A stretch of DNA of 64,000 bases from Chitinophaga parva (lineage in GTDB: Bacteria > Bacteroidota > Bacteroidia > Chitinophagales > Chitinophagaceae). Location: the NCBI RefSeq assembly GCF_003071345.1, contig NZ_QCYK01000002.1:744001-808000 (forward strand), in the 5' to 3' direction. Positions 35,703-44,384 of this stretch are shown here, one piece after another. Positions within the stretch are counted from its first letter, which is position 1, and each line of letters begins with the position of its first letter. Under the pieces are notes generated by a model, which worked only from the letters and a program-made list of their open reading frames with translations, did not search any database and had not been told where the DNA came from. The position numbers and the translations under genes are program-made.

Positions 35703-36707
35703 ATGAGAAAGCTATTGTTAACGATACTCTTACCCGGTATGGTCCTGCTGTCATGCGTGAAGAAAGGCGCAGAAGACCTGGGCGACCTGGGAGGGCCATT
35801 TACCCTGAGCGGGAAAGTATTAGTCTACGACACCCTGCGCGGTAACTACACATACCAGCAGGTACATCCGCTTACCATCTACCTGAAATATACGAGCGAT
35901 AATACCGGTTACCTCACCTCCGTCAATGCTGATGCAGCCGGCCAGTACAGCTTCCAGGGCATAGATCCGGCAAAGGCCTACACCGTGTATGCCGCCATGG
36001 ACAGCAGTGGGATGCACTACTCTGCCAGCAAAGACTACCCGGTAAGCAGCATTCATGACCGGCAATCCGATTCACTGGTGCTGTACCCCTCACAGGATAA
36101 CCAGAACGGCATATTTTACCGGACGGTAGACAGTACCGGCGCCTTCCTGGCCGGCGCCAATGTATACCTCTTTACCAGCAAGGCTTCCCGCGATAACAGG
36201 GATACGCTCAGCAATGTATGGCATGCGCAGTCCGATGCGTTTGGCCGCGTGCTGAAAATGAACCTGGCGCCCGGCACCTATTACAGCTATGCCACTGCCG
36301 CGGGTAAGAACCAGCTCCTCAGCGGTACCGGCACGTTTACGCTGGAAGCTGCCGGAATAAAAAGCGATGTGTTGCAGCTGGGAAATGCAAATGTGAAGAC
36401 CAACAGCCTGCAGGTATACCTGGTAGATATGGATCAATCGCCGGTGGCTAATTGCAACGTATACCTGTATAACAACAAAGCATTATGGAATAACCCCGAC
36501 GATTCCACCGGTGCAGGTAGCATTGTGCCGGCATTGCATACAGACGCACAAGGCAAATGCCGGCAGCCGGACCTCCCCGCCGGAACCTACTATGTACGGG
36601 CCTTTGCGCGGTTTGGTACGCTCTCCGTACGTGGGTCTGATAGTTTTGGCGTAGGAGGTGATACGGTGACGGTGCGCAAAGTATTAGTGAAGATCACAAC
36701 GCCGTAA
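35703..36707 (+). CDS. Lipoprotein with three Ig/CNA-B-like repeats
   Basis: 334 residues from the ATG at 35703 (one base after the previous stop); the frame extends 11 codons further into the upstream gene but this start gives a clean lipoprotein signal, MRKLLLTILLPGMVLLSCVK, with Cys 18 as lipid site. Three similar modules of about 95-100 residues follow, each ending in a phrase like AAGQYSFQGIDPAKAYTVYA, GRVLKMNLAPGTYYSYAT or GKCRQPDLPAGTYYVRAF, as in CNA-B/transthyretin-like and carboxypeptidase-regulatory domains. These are usually structural or binding modules of surface proteins. As last gene of the operon, next to a secreted partner, it is probably the outer-membrane-attached or surface part of the system. 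Function unknown. Confidence 0.65.
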   Translation: MRKLLLTILLPGMVLLSCVKKGAEDLGDLGGPFTLSGKVLVYDTLRGNYTYQQVHPLTIYLKYTSDNTGYLTSVNADAAGQYSFQGIDPAKAYTVYAAMDSSGMHYSASKDYPVSSIHDRQSDSLVLYPSQDNQNGIFYRTVDSTGAFLAGANVYLFTSKASRDNRDTLSNVWHAQSDAFGRVLKMNLAPGTYYSYATAAGKNQLLSGTGTFTLEAAGIKSDVLQLGNANVKTNSLQVYLVDMDQSPVANCNVYLYNNKALWNNPDDSTGAGSIVPALHTDAQGKCRQPDLPAGTYYVRAFARFGTLSVRGSDSFGVGGDTVTVRKVLVKITTP

Positions 36708-36712
36708 AGCTA

Positions 36713-36747
36713 AATGGCCGTGCAAGCGGATATGCTGCACGGCCATT
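36713..36747. terminator. Strong hairpin terminator between the operon and bioA
   Basis: AATGGCCGTGCA (36713-36724) pairs perfectly with TGCACGGCCATT (36736-36747) around an 11-base loop. It ends the plus-strand six-gene operon, and the convergent bioA gene ends 20 bases further on. Confidence 0.85.
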
Positions 36748-36766
36748 ATTATTGCAGATAACAAAG

Positions 36767-38044
36767 TTATTTCCCGGAAATCTTCTCTACCCACCTGCGC
36801 ATTACGCCCGTTACCTTGCGCAGTTCCCCCTCACTGATCACATAAGGCGGCATCAGGTACAATATATTGCCAATAGGCCGCAACCATACCCCTTCTTCCA
36901 TGGCAAAGGGTTTGAAGCCCGCCAGCAGTTCCGCGTTCTCAAATTCCAGCACCCCGATGGCGCCCAGCGTGCGTTTGCTTACAATAGCGGGACTGTTGAC
37001 AGCATCCAGTTCTTCGCGGATGATGGCATGGATCCGTGCCACCTTCTCCAGATAGTTTTCTGATTCGATGATGCGGATGCTTTCCAGGCCCACGGCGCAG
37101 GCCAGTGCATTGCCCATAAAAGTGGGGCCGTGCATCAATGCTTTTTCATCATCTTTTCCCAGGAAGCTGTTGAATACCGCATCTGTACTGAGTGTGGCGG
37201 CATGGCCCATGTAGCCTGCGGTAAGCGCCTTGCCTACGATCATAATATCCGGCGTTACGGCGGCGTGTTCCGCGGCAAACATTTTTCCCGTGCGCCCAAA
37301 GCCGGTGGCCACTTCGTCAAATATCAACAGCACATCGTATTGCGTACAGAGCGCCCGTGCCGCCTTTAGGTACAGGGGAGAATAGATGTGAAAGCCGCCC
37401 GCACACTGCACAATAGGCTCCACGATGAAGGCCGCAATGTGGGCATGGTTTTCTTTGAGTAATGCTTCCAGTTGGTCTATGGCTGGCTGCACCTGTTCTG
37501 GCGTGGCATCAAAACCACCGGTGGGGATGTCCAGCATATAGCCGCGGTGGAGCACCGCGGAAAATGCCCGGGTAAAGTCAGAGTCGTCGCCTACTTCCAT
37601 GGCTTTGAAAGTATCACCATGATAGCCATTCCGCAGGGATAGGATCTTGTGTTTATTTTGTATGCCCAGGTTTTTCCAGTATTGAATGGCCATCTTCAGC
37701 GCTACTTCCACCCCGATGGAACCGCTGTCGGAAAAGAAGACGTGGTGGAGGCCTTCGCCAGCTTCCTGCCCGGGAAGGCGGGTAATGCGCACCAGTTCCG
37801 CGGCCCATTCCAGCGCGGGGCCGTGGGTCATGCCACCCAGCATTACGTGGGCAAATCTGGCAGCTTGCGCAGCCAGGGCGGCATTCAGGCGGGGATGATT
37901 GTAGCCGTGGATCACGGCCCACCAGGAAGAGATACCGTCTACCAGGGAGCGCCCATCTTCCAGTTGCATGATCACGCCATTGCCGGCTATCATTTTAGGC
38001 AGGCGGTCCACCTGCTTCATTTGCGTGTACGGGTACCAGAGCAT
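36767..38044 (-). CDS. bioA: Adenosylmethionine--8-amino-7-oxononanoate aminotransferase
   Basis: PLP-dependent class III aminotransferase of 425 residues that makes 7,8-diaminopelargonate in biotin synthesis with S-adenosylmethionine as amino donor. Seen: MLWYPYTQMKQVDRLPKMI at the start, GRSLVDGISSWWAVIHGYNHP (BioA signature), FFSDSGSIGVEVALKMAIQYW, LRNGYHGDTFKAMEVGDDS, LIFDEVATGFGRTGKMFA and the PLP-lysine region IMIVGKALTAGYMGHAATLS. I start it at 38044 because MLWYPYTQ is the usual BioA N-terminus and a consensus -7 promoter element lies at 38093-38100, which would be inside the gene if the longer frame (to 38095) were used. No other biotin gene is present nearby, so bioA stands alone here. 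Confidence 0.93.
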   Translation of the reverse strand: MLWYPYTQMKQVDRLPKMIAGNGVIMQLEDGRSLVDGISSWWAVIHGYNHPRLNAALAAQAARFAHVMLGGMTHGPALEWAAELVRITRLPGQEAGEGLHHVFFSDSGSIGVEVALKMAIQYWKNLGIQNKHKILSLRNGYHGDTFKAMEVGDDSDFTRAFSAVLHRGYMLDIPTGGFDATPEQVQPAIDQLEALLKENHAHIAAFIVEPIVQCAGGFHIYSPLYLKAARALCTQYDVLLIFDEVATGFGRTGKMFAAEHAAVTPDIMIVGKALTAGYMGHAATLSTDAVFNSFLGKDDEKALMHGPTFMGNALACAVGLESIRIIESENYLEKVARIHAIIREELDAVNSPAIVSKRTLGAIGVLEFENAELLAGFKPFAMEEGVWLRPIGNILYLMPPYVISEGELRKVTGVMRRWVEKISGK

Positions 38045-38092
38045 AATCTTCACATTTTCAGGCACGCCATGCCGGCGTGGTAAAACAGGGGT

Positions 38093-38100
38093 CAAATATA
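38093..38100 (-). promoter_or_regulatory. Bacteroidota-type -7 promoter element for bioA
   Basis: On the minus strand this reads TATATTTG, a perfect match to TAnnTTTG, about 50 bases upstream of the bioA ATG at 38044. No clear TTG at -33 was identified. Confidence 0.55.
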
Positions 38101-38266
38101 GGGCTTTTGCGGGGAAGCCGCTTTTTAAAAGCCCGTCGTAGAGCTGGCGCCAGGGACGGTTGGGTGCGCTTTTGTCAATATCTTTATGACGATGTATAAA
38201 AATATTCCGGCACCCCTGTAATAAACCCTCCCCACCGGCGACTAACTATACAAAAGCATTTAACTT

Positions 38267-38749
38267 TTGGAAAAGCAATTCATAGAGATTATCAATACCC
38301 ACCAGGGCCTCATCGGTAAGATCTGCAGGATGTACACCAGGAGTGCAGCCGATGCGGAGGACCTCTACCAGGAAATTATATTACAACTGTGGAAGTCTTT
38401 TCCCCGCTTTCAACAGGCTAGCAGTGTAAGCACCTGGATGTACCGGGTGGCGCTTAATACGGCCATCTCCGGCTTCCGCCGCCAAAGCCGCTCCCTGCTG
38501 CAGCAGGAGCTGAAACCGGAAGTTGCCGGACTGCCGGCCACAGACGCATCCCGCCTGGAAGTGCAGTACGGGCGGCAATTACAAGCCGCTATACAATCGC
38601 TCAACAAGTTTGACCGCTCCCTCATGCTGTTGTACCTGGAAGAGAAAACTTACCAGGAAATGGCAGAGATCCTTGGCATCGCTGTAAGCAACGTAGGGGT
38701 GAAGATCAACCGTATCAAAAAACAATTAAAGAACATTTTAAACGCCTGA
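38267..38749 (+). CDS. ECF RNA polymerase sigma factor
   Basis: 160 residues. Region 2: GLIGKICRMYTRSAADAEDLYQEIILQLWKSFPRFQ; region 4: LNKFDRSLMLLYLEEKTYQEMAEILGIAVSNVGVKINRIKKQLK. An in-frame TAA at 38261-38263 leaves no ATG before region 2, so the TTG at 38267 is the likely start, giving the natural beginning EKQFIEIINTHQGLIGKIC. Its stop overlaps the ATG of the next gene, so the two are translationally coupled; that neighbour is a membrane protein and probably its anti-sigma factor. It is not linked to a FecR gene, so this is a different class of switch from the two PUL sigma factors. Confidence 0.92.
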   Translation: MEKQFIEIINTHQGLIGKICRMYTRSAADAEDLYQEIILQLWKSFPRFQQASSVSTWMYRVALNTAISGFRRQSRSLLQQELKPEVAGLPATDASRLEVQYGRQLQAAIQSLNKFDRSLMLLYLEEKTYQEMAEILGIAVSNVGVKINRIKKQLKNILNA

Positions 38750-39339
38750 TGATGGAACTGGATGATTTAAAAGGCCGCTGGCAGACTGAGACCAATGCCC
38801 TGCAACAACACAGCCCCGAATACATAGCCCTGCTGCTAAAGAGCAAAACCACAGACCTGCACAGCCGGGTGAGAATGAAGTACCAGCGTATCCTCACCAT
38901 CCTGCTGGGTAGCATGCTACTGCTGGTGATGGTGTTTCCCGTTATCGCAGATGGTTTTGCGTACCCGCATTCCGCCGCCGGGTTTGCCAAATGCATGGCG
39001 CTTTACCTGGTGCTGATCATTTTTTACTGGGAAAAATTTAAATATGTAAACCAGCTGGAACTGAGTGATGACATACAACCGCGCCTGCAGCAACTCCTGC
39101 AATACGCCCGCCATAGCCTCCGCCTGGAAGTGGGTTTTGTGCTGGTGTTTTTTATAGGTATCATGGTCCTTTCCCTGGTAACAAGGCATGACCATGCCGC
39201 ATTTACCAACCCATCTGTGTGGGCCGGATTCAGCATCAGCTTTGTATTTGCGGCCGCCATGCTGGTGCTCATCATTAACAAACATCAACGGGTGATCCGC
39301 GAACTGAAGACCTACCTGGCGGAATACTGCCCGCAGTAG
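38749..39339 (+). CDS. Four-helix membrane protein, probable partner (anti-sigma) of the ECF sigma factor
   Basis: 196 residues. A cytoplasmic N-terminus of about 45 residues (ELDDLKGRWQTETNALQQHS) is followed by four membrane helices: ILTILLGSMLLLVMVFPVIA, CMALYLVLIIFYWEKF, VGFVLVFFIGIMVLSLVT and FSISFVFAAAMLVLIINK. The start overlaps the sigma stop (TGATG at 38747-38751); a second ATG directly follows and either may be used. The short soluble head with coupled translation suits an anti-sigma factor, but no zinc-finger (ZAS) motif is present, so the role is inferred from position. No enzyme motif seen. Confidence 0.65.
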   Translation: MMELDDLKGRWQTETNALQQHSPEYIALLLKSKTTDLHSRVRMKYQRILTILLGSMLLLVMVFPVIADGFAYPHSAAGFAKCMALYLVLIIFYWEKFKYVNQLELSDDIQPRLQQLLQYARHSLRLEVGFVLVFFIGIMVLSLVTRHDHAAFTNPSVWAGFSISFVFAAAMLVLIINKHQRVIRELKTYLAEYCPQ

Positions 39340-39384
39340 CGGGGTGTCCCCCAAAAACAATTTCCCATATCAACAAATTCCCCG

Positions 39385-39502
39385 ATCAACAATTTCCAAC
39401 ATCCAATGATTTCCGGCCCCAACGCTAATCCCGCCTGATAACCCGCCTCCTGGAAAATCGAATTTGGAACAGGTGATTTCCCTGGTGTTGGAAATTGTTG
39501 AT
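39385..39502. repeat. Intergenic inverted repeat (perfect 17-bp arms)
   Basis: ATCAACAATTTCCAACA (39385-39401) is the exact reverse complement of TGTTGGAAATTGTTGAT (39486-39502). Imperfect pairing extends on both sides, and the 84-base middle is non-coding. The right arm contains a sequence (39476-39499) that recurs with one mismatch at 56442-56465. It fills the 414-base gap before SusC 3. Confidence 0.75.
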
Positions 39503-39753
39503 TGGAAATTTTTTCCCTCCCCAATGGCGGAACCTCCGCCTATCCGTGTCATTATCAATAGGAACAGCCGAAACTGATTCAAACGCGCACGTTATGCACT
39601 GCAGCGAAAGCCCTTGCTTTTTGCCGCCCGGAATAGCCATGCCTGCCCACTATGCGCACTGTTGCGCGCAGGCAGATACACATATCATGTTATGAAGTGA
39701 AAAGGTCCACGCATTATTCCTACCTGTTTTTTTATATCAAACATCGCAATTGT

Positions 39754-42700
39754 ATGCACACAACCGATCCTTGCTATGTAACCGGCTTACTGCCCTCACA
39801 GCGCCGGCGTTATGCCAACTTCCTGCGCCCCGTATTGCGGGTGGTTAATGTACTTGCCATTTTACTGCTCGTTCTTGCCGGCGCCACTAAGGCCGGAACC
39901 CTTACTGGTACTGCCTTCTACGGGGATTCCACCATCACCGGCCGCATCGTGGATGAGAACAGCCATCCCCTGCCCGGTGCCACCGTGTCACTCAAGGCCA
40001 ATCCCGCCCGTGGCGCTACAACAGATGCCACCGGCCACTTTGCCATCAATGCATCCGCCAATGATGTGCTGGTGATCACCTTCATTGGTTACAACCGCAA
40101 AGAAATACCCGTAGGGGCCCAGCGCCAGATCAACGTACAGCTGGAAGTATCAGCCACCAGCCTGGAAAAAGTAGTGGTAGTAGGTTACGGTACCCAGAAA
40201 AGGGGAGAGGTGACCGGCGCTATTTCTTCCGTGGATGCAGATGCCATGAAAGAGCAACCCGCTGCCAGCCTGCAGCAATCCCTGCAGGGCAAAACACCCG
40301 GCGTACAGATCACGCAGAACTCCGGCTCGCCCGGTAAGAATGCGGAAGTACGCGTGCGCGGCCTCACCTCTATCAACAATTCCGATGTACTGTACGTGGT
40401 GGACGGCGTACCCCTCACGGCCAACGGCATCAACGCCATTGATCCTGATAACATTGCTTCCGTGCAGATCCTCAAAGATGCTTCTTCCCAGGCCATCTAC
40501 GGCTCCCGCGGTGCAAACGGTGTGGTACTTATTGAAACCAAGAAAGGCAGCCGCAATAACTCCCACGTGTATGTGAATGCTTACGCCGGCACCCAGCAGG
40601 TAAGGAAAAAACTGAAGCTGCTGAACACCCAGGATTTTATCATGCTGAACACGGAAGCATTTAAGAATGCCGGCCAGGCCTCACCCTGGACCAATCCTGC
40701 GCAGTACACCACTAACACCAACTGGCAGGATGCCATGTTCCAGACCGCGCCGGTGCAGAGCTACGATGTGGCCTTTGGTGGGGGCAGCGATAAGGTTACC
40801 TATCGTATGAGCGGCAACTACTTCAGCCAGGATGGTATCATCACTGGTTCTACGTTTAAGCGTGCTTCCTTCACACTCAATTCTTCTTTCCGCCCCATAG
40901 AAAAAGTGGAAGTAGGGGAGAATATTTCTGTGGCCAGGAGCACACAGATCCTGGTGGGCGAAGGGGCTACTAGCCGCGTGGATCTCCTGTCTGCCCTGAG
41001 CATGGACCCTTCCGTGCACATAAAGGATACTGCCGGCAACTACCTGCCCGCACGTTATTCTGATATTCAGAACCCGCTGGCCAGTATCAACTACACTTCC
41101 AAAAACCATCCTTACAACAACTGGTCTGTGGTAGGCAATACCTACCTGCAGGTGAAGCCTGTCAAGGACCTCACGCTGCGTTCCAGCCTGGCCATTGATC
41201 TCAACTTTGCAGACGATAAGGCTTTCACTCCTACTTACTACGTGTCTGCCTCCCAGAACAATCCTATTGCCAGCCTGTCCCAATCAAAGGCGGTAGGTTA
41301 TAGCTGGACCTGGGATAACACCGCCACGTATGAAAAGCGCATTGCGGAAGATCACGAAATAAAAGTGCTGGCCGGTATTTCCGCGCAGCAGTACAGTTAT
41401 GATTATGTAAGAGGCGCTAACCAGGGCCAGCCCGGCAATGCCGCTTACCTGCAATACCTGGATGCCGGTACGGCCAATCCCACGGTGGCCGGCAGCATGG
41501 TGCGCTGGAGCCTTTTGTCTTACATGGGCCGCGTGAATTATAACTTCCGCCAGAAGTATTTCCTCACCGGTACCATCCGCCGCGACGGCTCTTCCAAATT
41601 TGGAGAGAACAACAAGTACGGTAATTTCCCCTCTGCATCCGTAGGCTGGGCGCTGAGCAAAGAGAATTTCCTGCGCAATGCACATGCCGTCGACAACCTG
41701 ATGCTGCGCGCCAGCTGGGGCATTGTGGGCAACCAGGCCAGCGCCGGTTATTACGATTTTGCATCCAATATCAATAACGGTTATTACGCCTTTGGCAGCA
41801 ATCCACAGCTCACCGCGGAACCGGCAGGCCTGGGTAATCCTAACCTGAAATGGGAACAGGTGCGCCAGTTTGACCTGGGCCTGGACTTCAAGTTCCTGGA
41901 GGATTTCAGCGGTTACGTGGACTACTACGATAAGAAGACGAATAACATGCTGCTACGTATTCCCATCCTGTTTGAAAGCGGCTACTCCACCGGCCCCCTC
42001 ACGAACGTGGCTTCCATGGCCAACGCTGGCCTGGAGTTCCAGCTGGACTGGAACCACACGTTTGGCAGCTTTAATGTGCATGCAGGCGGCAACTTTGCTA
42101 CGCTGCATAATAAAGTACTGAGCCTGGAAAACGAAGGTGCACAGATCTTCAGCAGTCCCAATATGACCATGGCCGGCCACCGCGTGGCGGAGTTCTATGG
42201 TTATGTAGCAGATGGCGTATTCCAGAACCAGGGAGAGATAGACGCGCATCCCGGCCAGCCCAAAGCTGCCCCCGGCGATATCCGTTTCAAGGATCTCAAT
42301 GGCGATAAGGTGATCGATGATAAAGACCAGACCTTCCTGGGTAGTCCCCTGCCTGACCTGCAGTATGGCTTCAGCGCAGGTGCCAGCTTTAAAGGCTTTG
42401 ACCTGAACCTGTCATTCTTTGGGGTATCCGGCAGCAAGATCTACCAGTCTTACAAGTACAATACAAACGGCTTTTTTATTTCCAACTACAACATGGAAGA
42501 AGAAACCCTGGGCAGGTGGCATGGAGAAGGTACCAGCTACCGCATTCCCCGCCTGAACGCAGCAGATCCGAACTACAATGCAAGGGCATCCAGTTATTAT
42601 TTGTCTAACGGTAACTACCTGCGCCTGCGCAATGTGACCCTGGGTTACAACTTCCCGCAGAAGATGATGGACCGGTGGAAGATCAATGGACTGCGCGTGT

Positions 42701-42864
42701 ATGCATCTGCGCAGAACCTGTTTGTATTTACACACTACAATGGTTACGATCCCGAGATCGGTATTACGTTTGGCGGTAACGCCGGCACCCTCAACCTGGG
42801 CCAGGATAACGTGAACTATCCGCAGCCCCGCATCCTCACTGCCGGTGTAAACATTACCTTATAA
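39754..42864 (+). CDS. SusC/RagA-type TonB-dependent outer-membrane transporter (pair 3)
   Basis: 1036 residues from the ATG at 39754; the open frame reaches back to 39652 but the first 34 codons do not look like a signal sequence. Domains in order: signal segment VVNVLAILLLVLAGATKAG, carboxypeptidase-regulatory domain (STITGRIVDENSHPLPGATV), TonB-box-like EKVVVVGYGTQKRGE, plug (VRVRGLTSINNSDVLYVVDG, IYGSRGANGVVLIETKKG), barrel ending in ILTAGVNITL. No STN domain, and no FecR gene close by; the nearest regulator pair is the sigma/membrane protein at 38267-39339. SusD follows after 11 bases and no carbohydrate-active enzyme is attached, so its cargo cannot be guessed from context. Confidence 0.95.
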   Translation: MHTTDPCYVTGLLPSQRRRYANFLRPVLRVVNVLAILLLVLAGATKAGTLTGTAFYGDSTITGRIVDENSHPLPGATVSLKANPARGATTDATGHFAINASANDVLVITFIGYNRKEIPVGAQRQINVQLEVSATSLEKVVVVGYGTQKRGEVTGAISSVDADAMKEQPAASLQQSLQGKTPGVQITQNSGSPGKNAEVRVRGLTSINNSDVLYVVDGVPLTANGINAIDPDNIASVQILKDASSQAIYGSRGANGVVLIETKKGSRNNSHVYVNAYAGTQQVRKKLKLLNTQDFIMLNTEAFKNAGQASPWTNPAQYTTNTNWQDAMFQTAPVQSYDVAFGGGSDKVTYRMSGNYFSQDGIITGSTFKRASFTLNSSFRPIEKVEVGENISVARSTQILVGEGATSRVDLLSALSMDPSVHIKDTAGNYLPARYSDIQNPLASINYTSKNHPYNNWSVVGNTYLQVKPVKDLTLRSSLAIDLNFADDKAFTPTYYVSASQNNPIASLSQSKAVGYSWTWDNTATYEKRIAEDHEIKVLAGISAQQYSYDYVRGANQGQPGNAAYLQYLDAGTANPTVAGSMVRWSLLSYMGRVNYNFRQKYFLTGTIRRDGSSKFGENNKYGNFPSASVGWALSKENFLRNAHAVDNLMLRASWGIVGNQASAGYYDFASNINNGYYAFGSNPQLTAEPAGLGNPNLKWEQVRQFDLGLDFKFLEDFSGYVDYYDKKTNNMLLRIPILFESGYSTGPLTNVASMANAGLEFQLDWNHTFGSFNVHAGGNFATLHNKVLSLENEGAQIFSSPNMTMAGHRVAEFYGYVADGVFQNQGEIDAHPGQPKAAPGDIRFKDLNGDKVIDDKDQTFLGSPLPDLQYGFSAGASFKGFDLNLSFFGVSGSKIYQSYKYNTNGFFISNYNMEEETLGRWHGEGTSYRIPRLNAADPNYNARASSYYLSNGNYLRLRNVTLGYNFPQKMMDRWKINGLRVYASAQNLFVFTHYNGYDPEIGITFGGNAGTLNLGQDNVNYPQPRILTAGVNITL

Positions 42865-42875
42865 AGACTACTGAC

Positions 42876-44336
42876 ATGAAAAAAATACTTGCACTTTCCA
42901 TACTGGCTGTTACGGCAGCCTCCTGCTCTAAATTCCTGGATGAAGATCCTACCGCGCATCTTTCCACCTCCACCTACTATAAAACTGCTGCCGATGCGGA
43001 GGCCGCGGTGAACGCAGTGTACGCAGCCATGCGCCCGCAGAACTTTTTTGCGCTGGATACCCGCATTGCCGTGGGCGATATCATGAGCGATGACGCGGAA
43101 AAAGGCGGTGGCGGCGCTTCCGATGTAGCAGAGATGCAGCAGCTGAAGCTCTTCACCACGAAACCGGATAACAGTTATGTACAAGGCGCCTGGCAATACA
43201 ATTACCACGGCGTTTACCTGGCAAACCTGGTGCTGGACAAGGTGCCGGCCATCGACATGAACCAGCAGGAAAAGCAGCACATCCTGGCCCAGGCCTATTT
43301 CCTGCGCGCTTATTTTAACCTGCAACTGGTGCAGCTTTTTGGCAACGTGCCGCTGATCACCAAGCCCCTGGAAACCGGCGAGTATAACCAACTGCAGGTA
43401 ACACCCGACAAGGTGTGGGCGCAGATAGAAAGTGATGCAGACAGCGCCATCCTCTTCCTGCCCAAAGCATCTGACCTTACGGCAGACCAGCAGGGCAAGG
43501 CTACCATCGGTGCTGCACAATCCCTGCTCCTCTATGCTTACATGTGGCAAAAGAAGTGGACGCAGGCCCAGCAGACAGGGGATGCGATCATCACTTCCGG
43601 CCAGTATTCCCCTTCCGGTGATTATGCAAAGCTGTTCACCACCGCAGGTGAATTCAATCCCGGTTCTATCTTCGAGATCAATATGGCCAACATTCCCGGT
43701 AAGGGCGTAGGCTCTAACATTAACCTGTGGGAAAACGCCCGCAACACCTGGGGGTACGGCTTTGTAACCCCTACGCAGGACCTGGTGAATGCCTTTGAAA
43801 AAGGCGATCCCCGTTTGAAAGCCACCGTGATCGCCAACGGTGATGTGCTCTCTGATGGCTCGGTGGCCAATACCACCACCAGCCAGACGGGGTACTGGAA
43901 TAAAAAATACTGGCTGCCTGCTGCCGAGATTCCTTTCAATGCTGGTGGCAGCGTGGCAGACGGCCCTACCAATGAACGCATCTTCCGCCTGGAAGTAGTG
44001 AAGCTGTGGACGGCGGAAGCAGCCCTGCACAACGGTGATGCGGCCCACGCTACAAAGCTGGTGAATGAAGTAAGGCTGCGCGCCCGCACCAGTGGCGGCA
44101 ATACGGATATGAGCATCCTGCCGGATTACACCACCGTAACATTGGACAACGTGTACCATGAAATGCGCGTGGAAACAGCCCTGGGCGATCACCTGCGCTT
44201 CTTTGAACTGGTACGTACCGGCAAGGCGGCCACCACGCTGCCGGGCTATACAGATGGTGTAAATAACTACCTGCCTATTCCGTTGAGAGAGATCCAGCTG
44301 AGCAACGGTAAGCTGGTGCAAAACCATGGCTACTGA
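42876..44336 (+). CDS. SusD/RagB-type lipoprotein (pair 3)
   Basis: 486 residues, shorter than the other two SusD proteins. The lipobox is AASC (MKKILALSILAVTAASCSKF). SusD landmarks: FLDEDPTAHLSTSTYYKTAA, QAYFLRAYFNLQLVQLFGNVPL, GKATIGAAQSLLLYAYMWQ, WTAEAALHNGDAAHATKLVN, EMRVETALGDHLRFFELVRTG and the closing YLPIPLREIQLSNGKLVQNHGY. It pairs with the SusC ending 11 bases upstream, and the operon ends at the hairpin at 44361-44384. Confidence 0.95.
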   Translation: MKKILALSILAVTAASCSKFLDEDPTAHLSTSTYYKTAADAEAAVNAVYAAMRPQNFFALDTRIAVGDIMSDDAEKGGGGASDVAEMQQLKLFTTKPDNSYVQGAWQYNYHGVYLANLVLDKVPAIDMNQQEKQHILAQAYFLRAYFNLQLVQLFGNVPLITKPLETGEYNQLQVTPDKVWAQIESDADSAILFLPKASDLTADQQGKATIGAAQSLLLYAYMWQKKWTQAQQTGDAIITSGQYSPSGDYAKLFTTAGEFNPGSIFEINMANIPGKGVGSNINLWENARNTWGYGFVTPTQDLVNAFEKGDPRLKATVIANGDVLSDGSVANTTTSQTGYWNKKYWLPAAEIPFNAGGSVADGPTNERIFRLEVVKLWTAEAALHNGDAAHATKLVNEVRLRARTSGGNTDMSILPDYTTVTLDNVYHEMRVETALGDHLRFFELVRTGKAATTLPGYTDGVNNYLPIPLREIQLSNGKLVQNHGY

Positions 44337-44360
44337 TCATAACCCCGATACTAACCGTTC

Positions 44361-44384
44361 AAGACCGGCCATTGCGCCGGTCTT
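44361..44384 (+). terminator. Hairpin terminator after SusD 3
   Basis: AAGACCGGC (44361-44369) and GCCGGTCTT (44376-44384) form a perfect nine-base stem with a six-base loop, 25 bases after the SusD stop. A short run of T follows at 44393-44397. Confidence 0.75.

Noticed and set aside
42816..44327. 503-codon open frame on the minus strand opposite SusD 3
   Set aside because: It mirrors the SusD gene codon for codon and has no family features; the plus-strand reading has all SusD landmarks. Similar long antisense frames opposite the other SusC, SusD and adhesin genes were dropped for the same reason.
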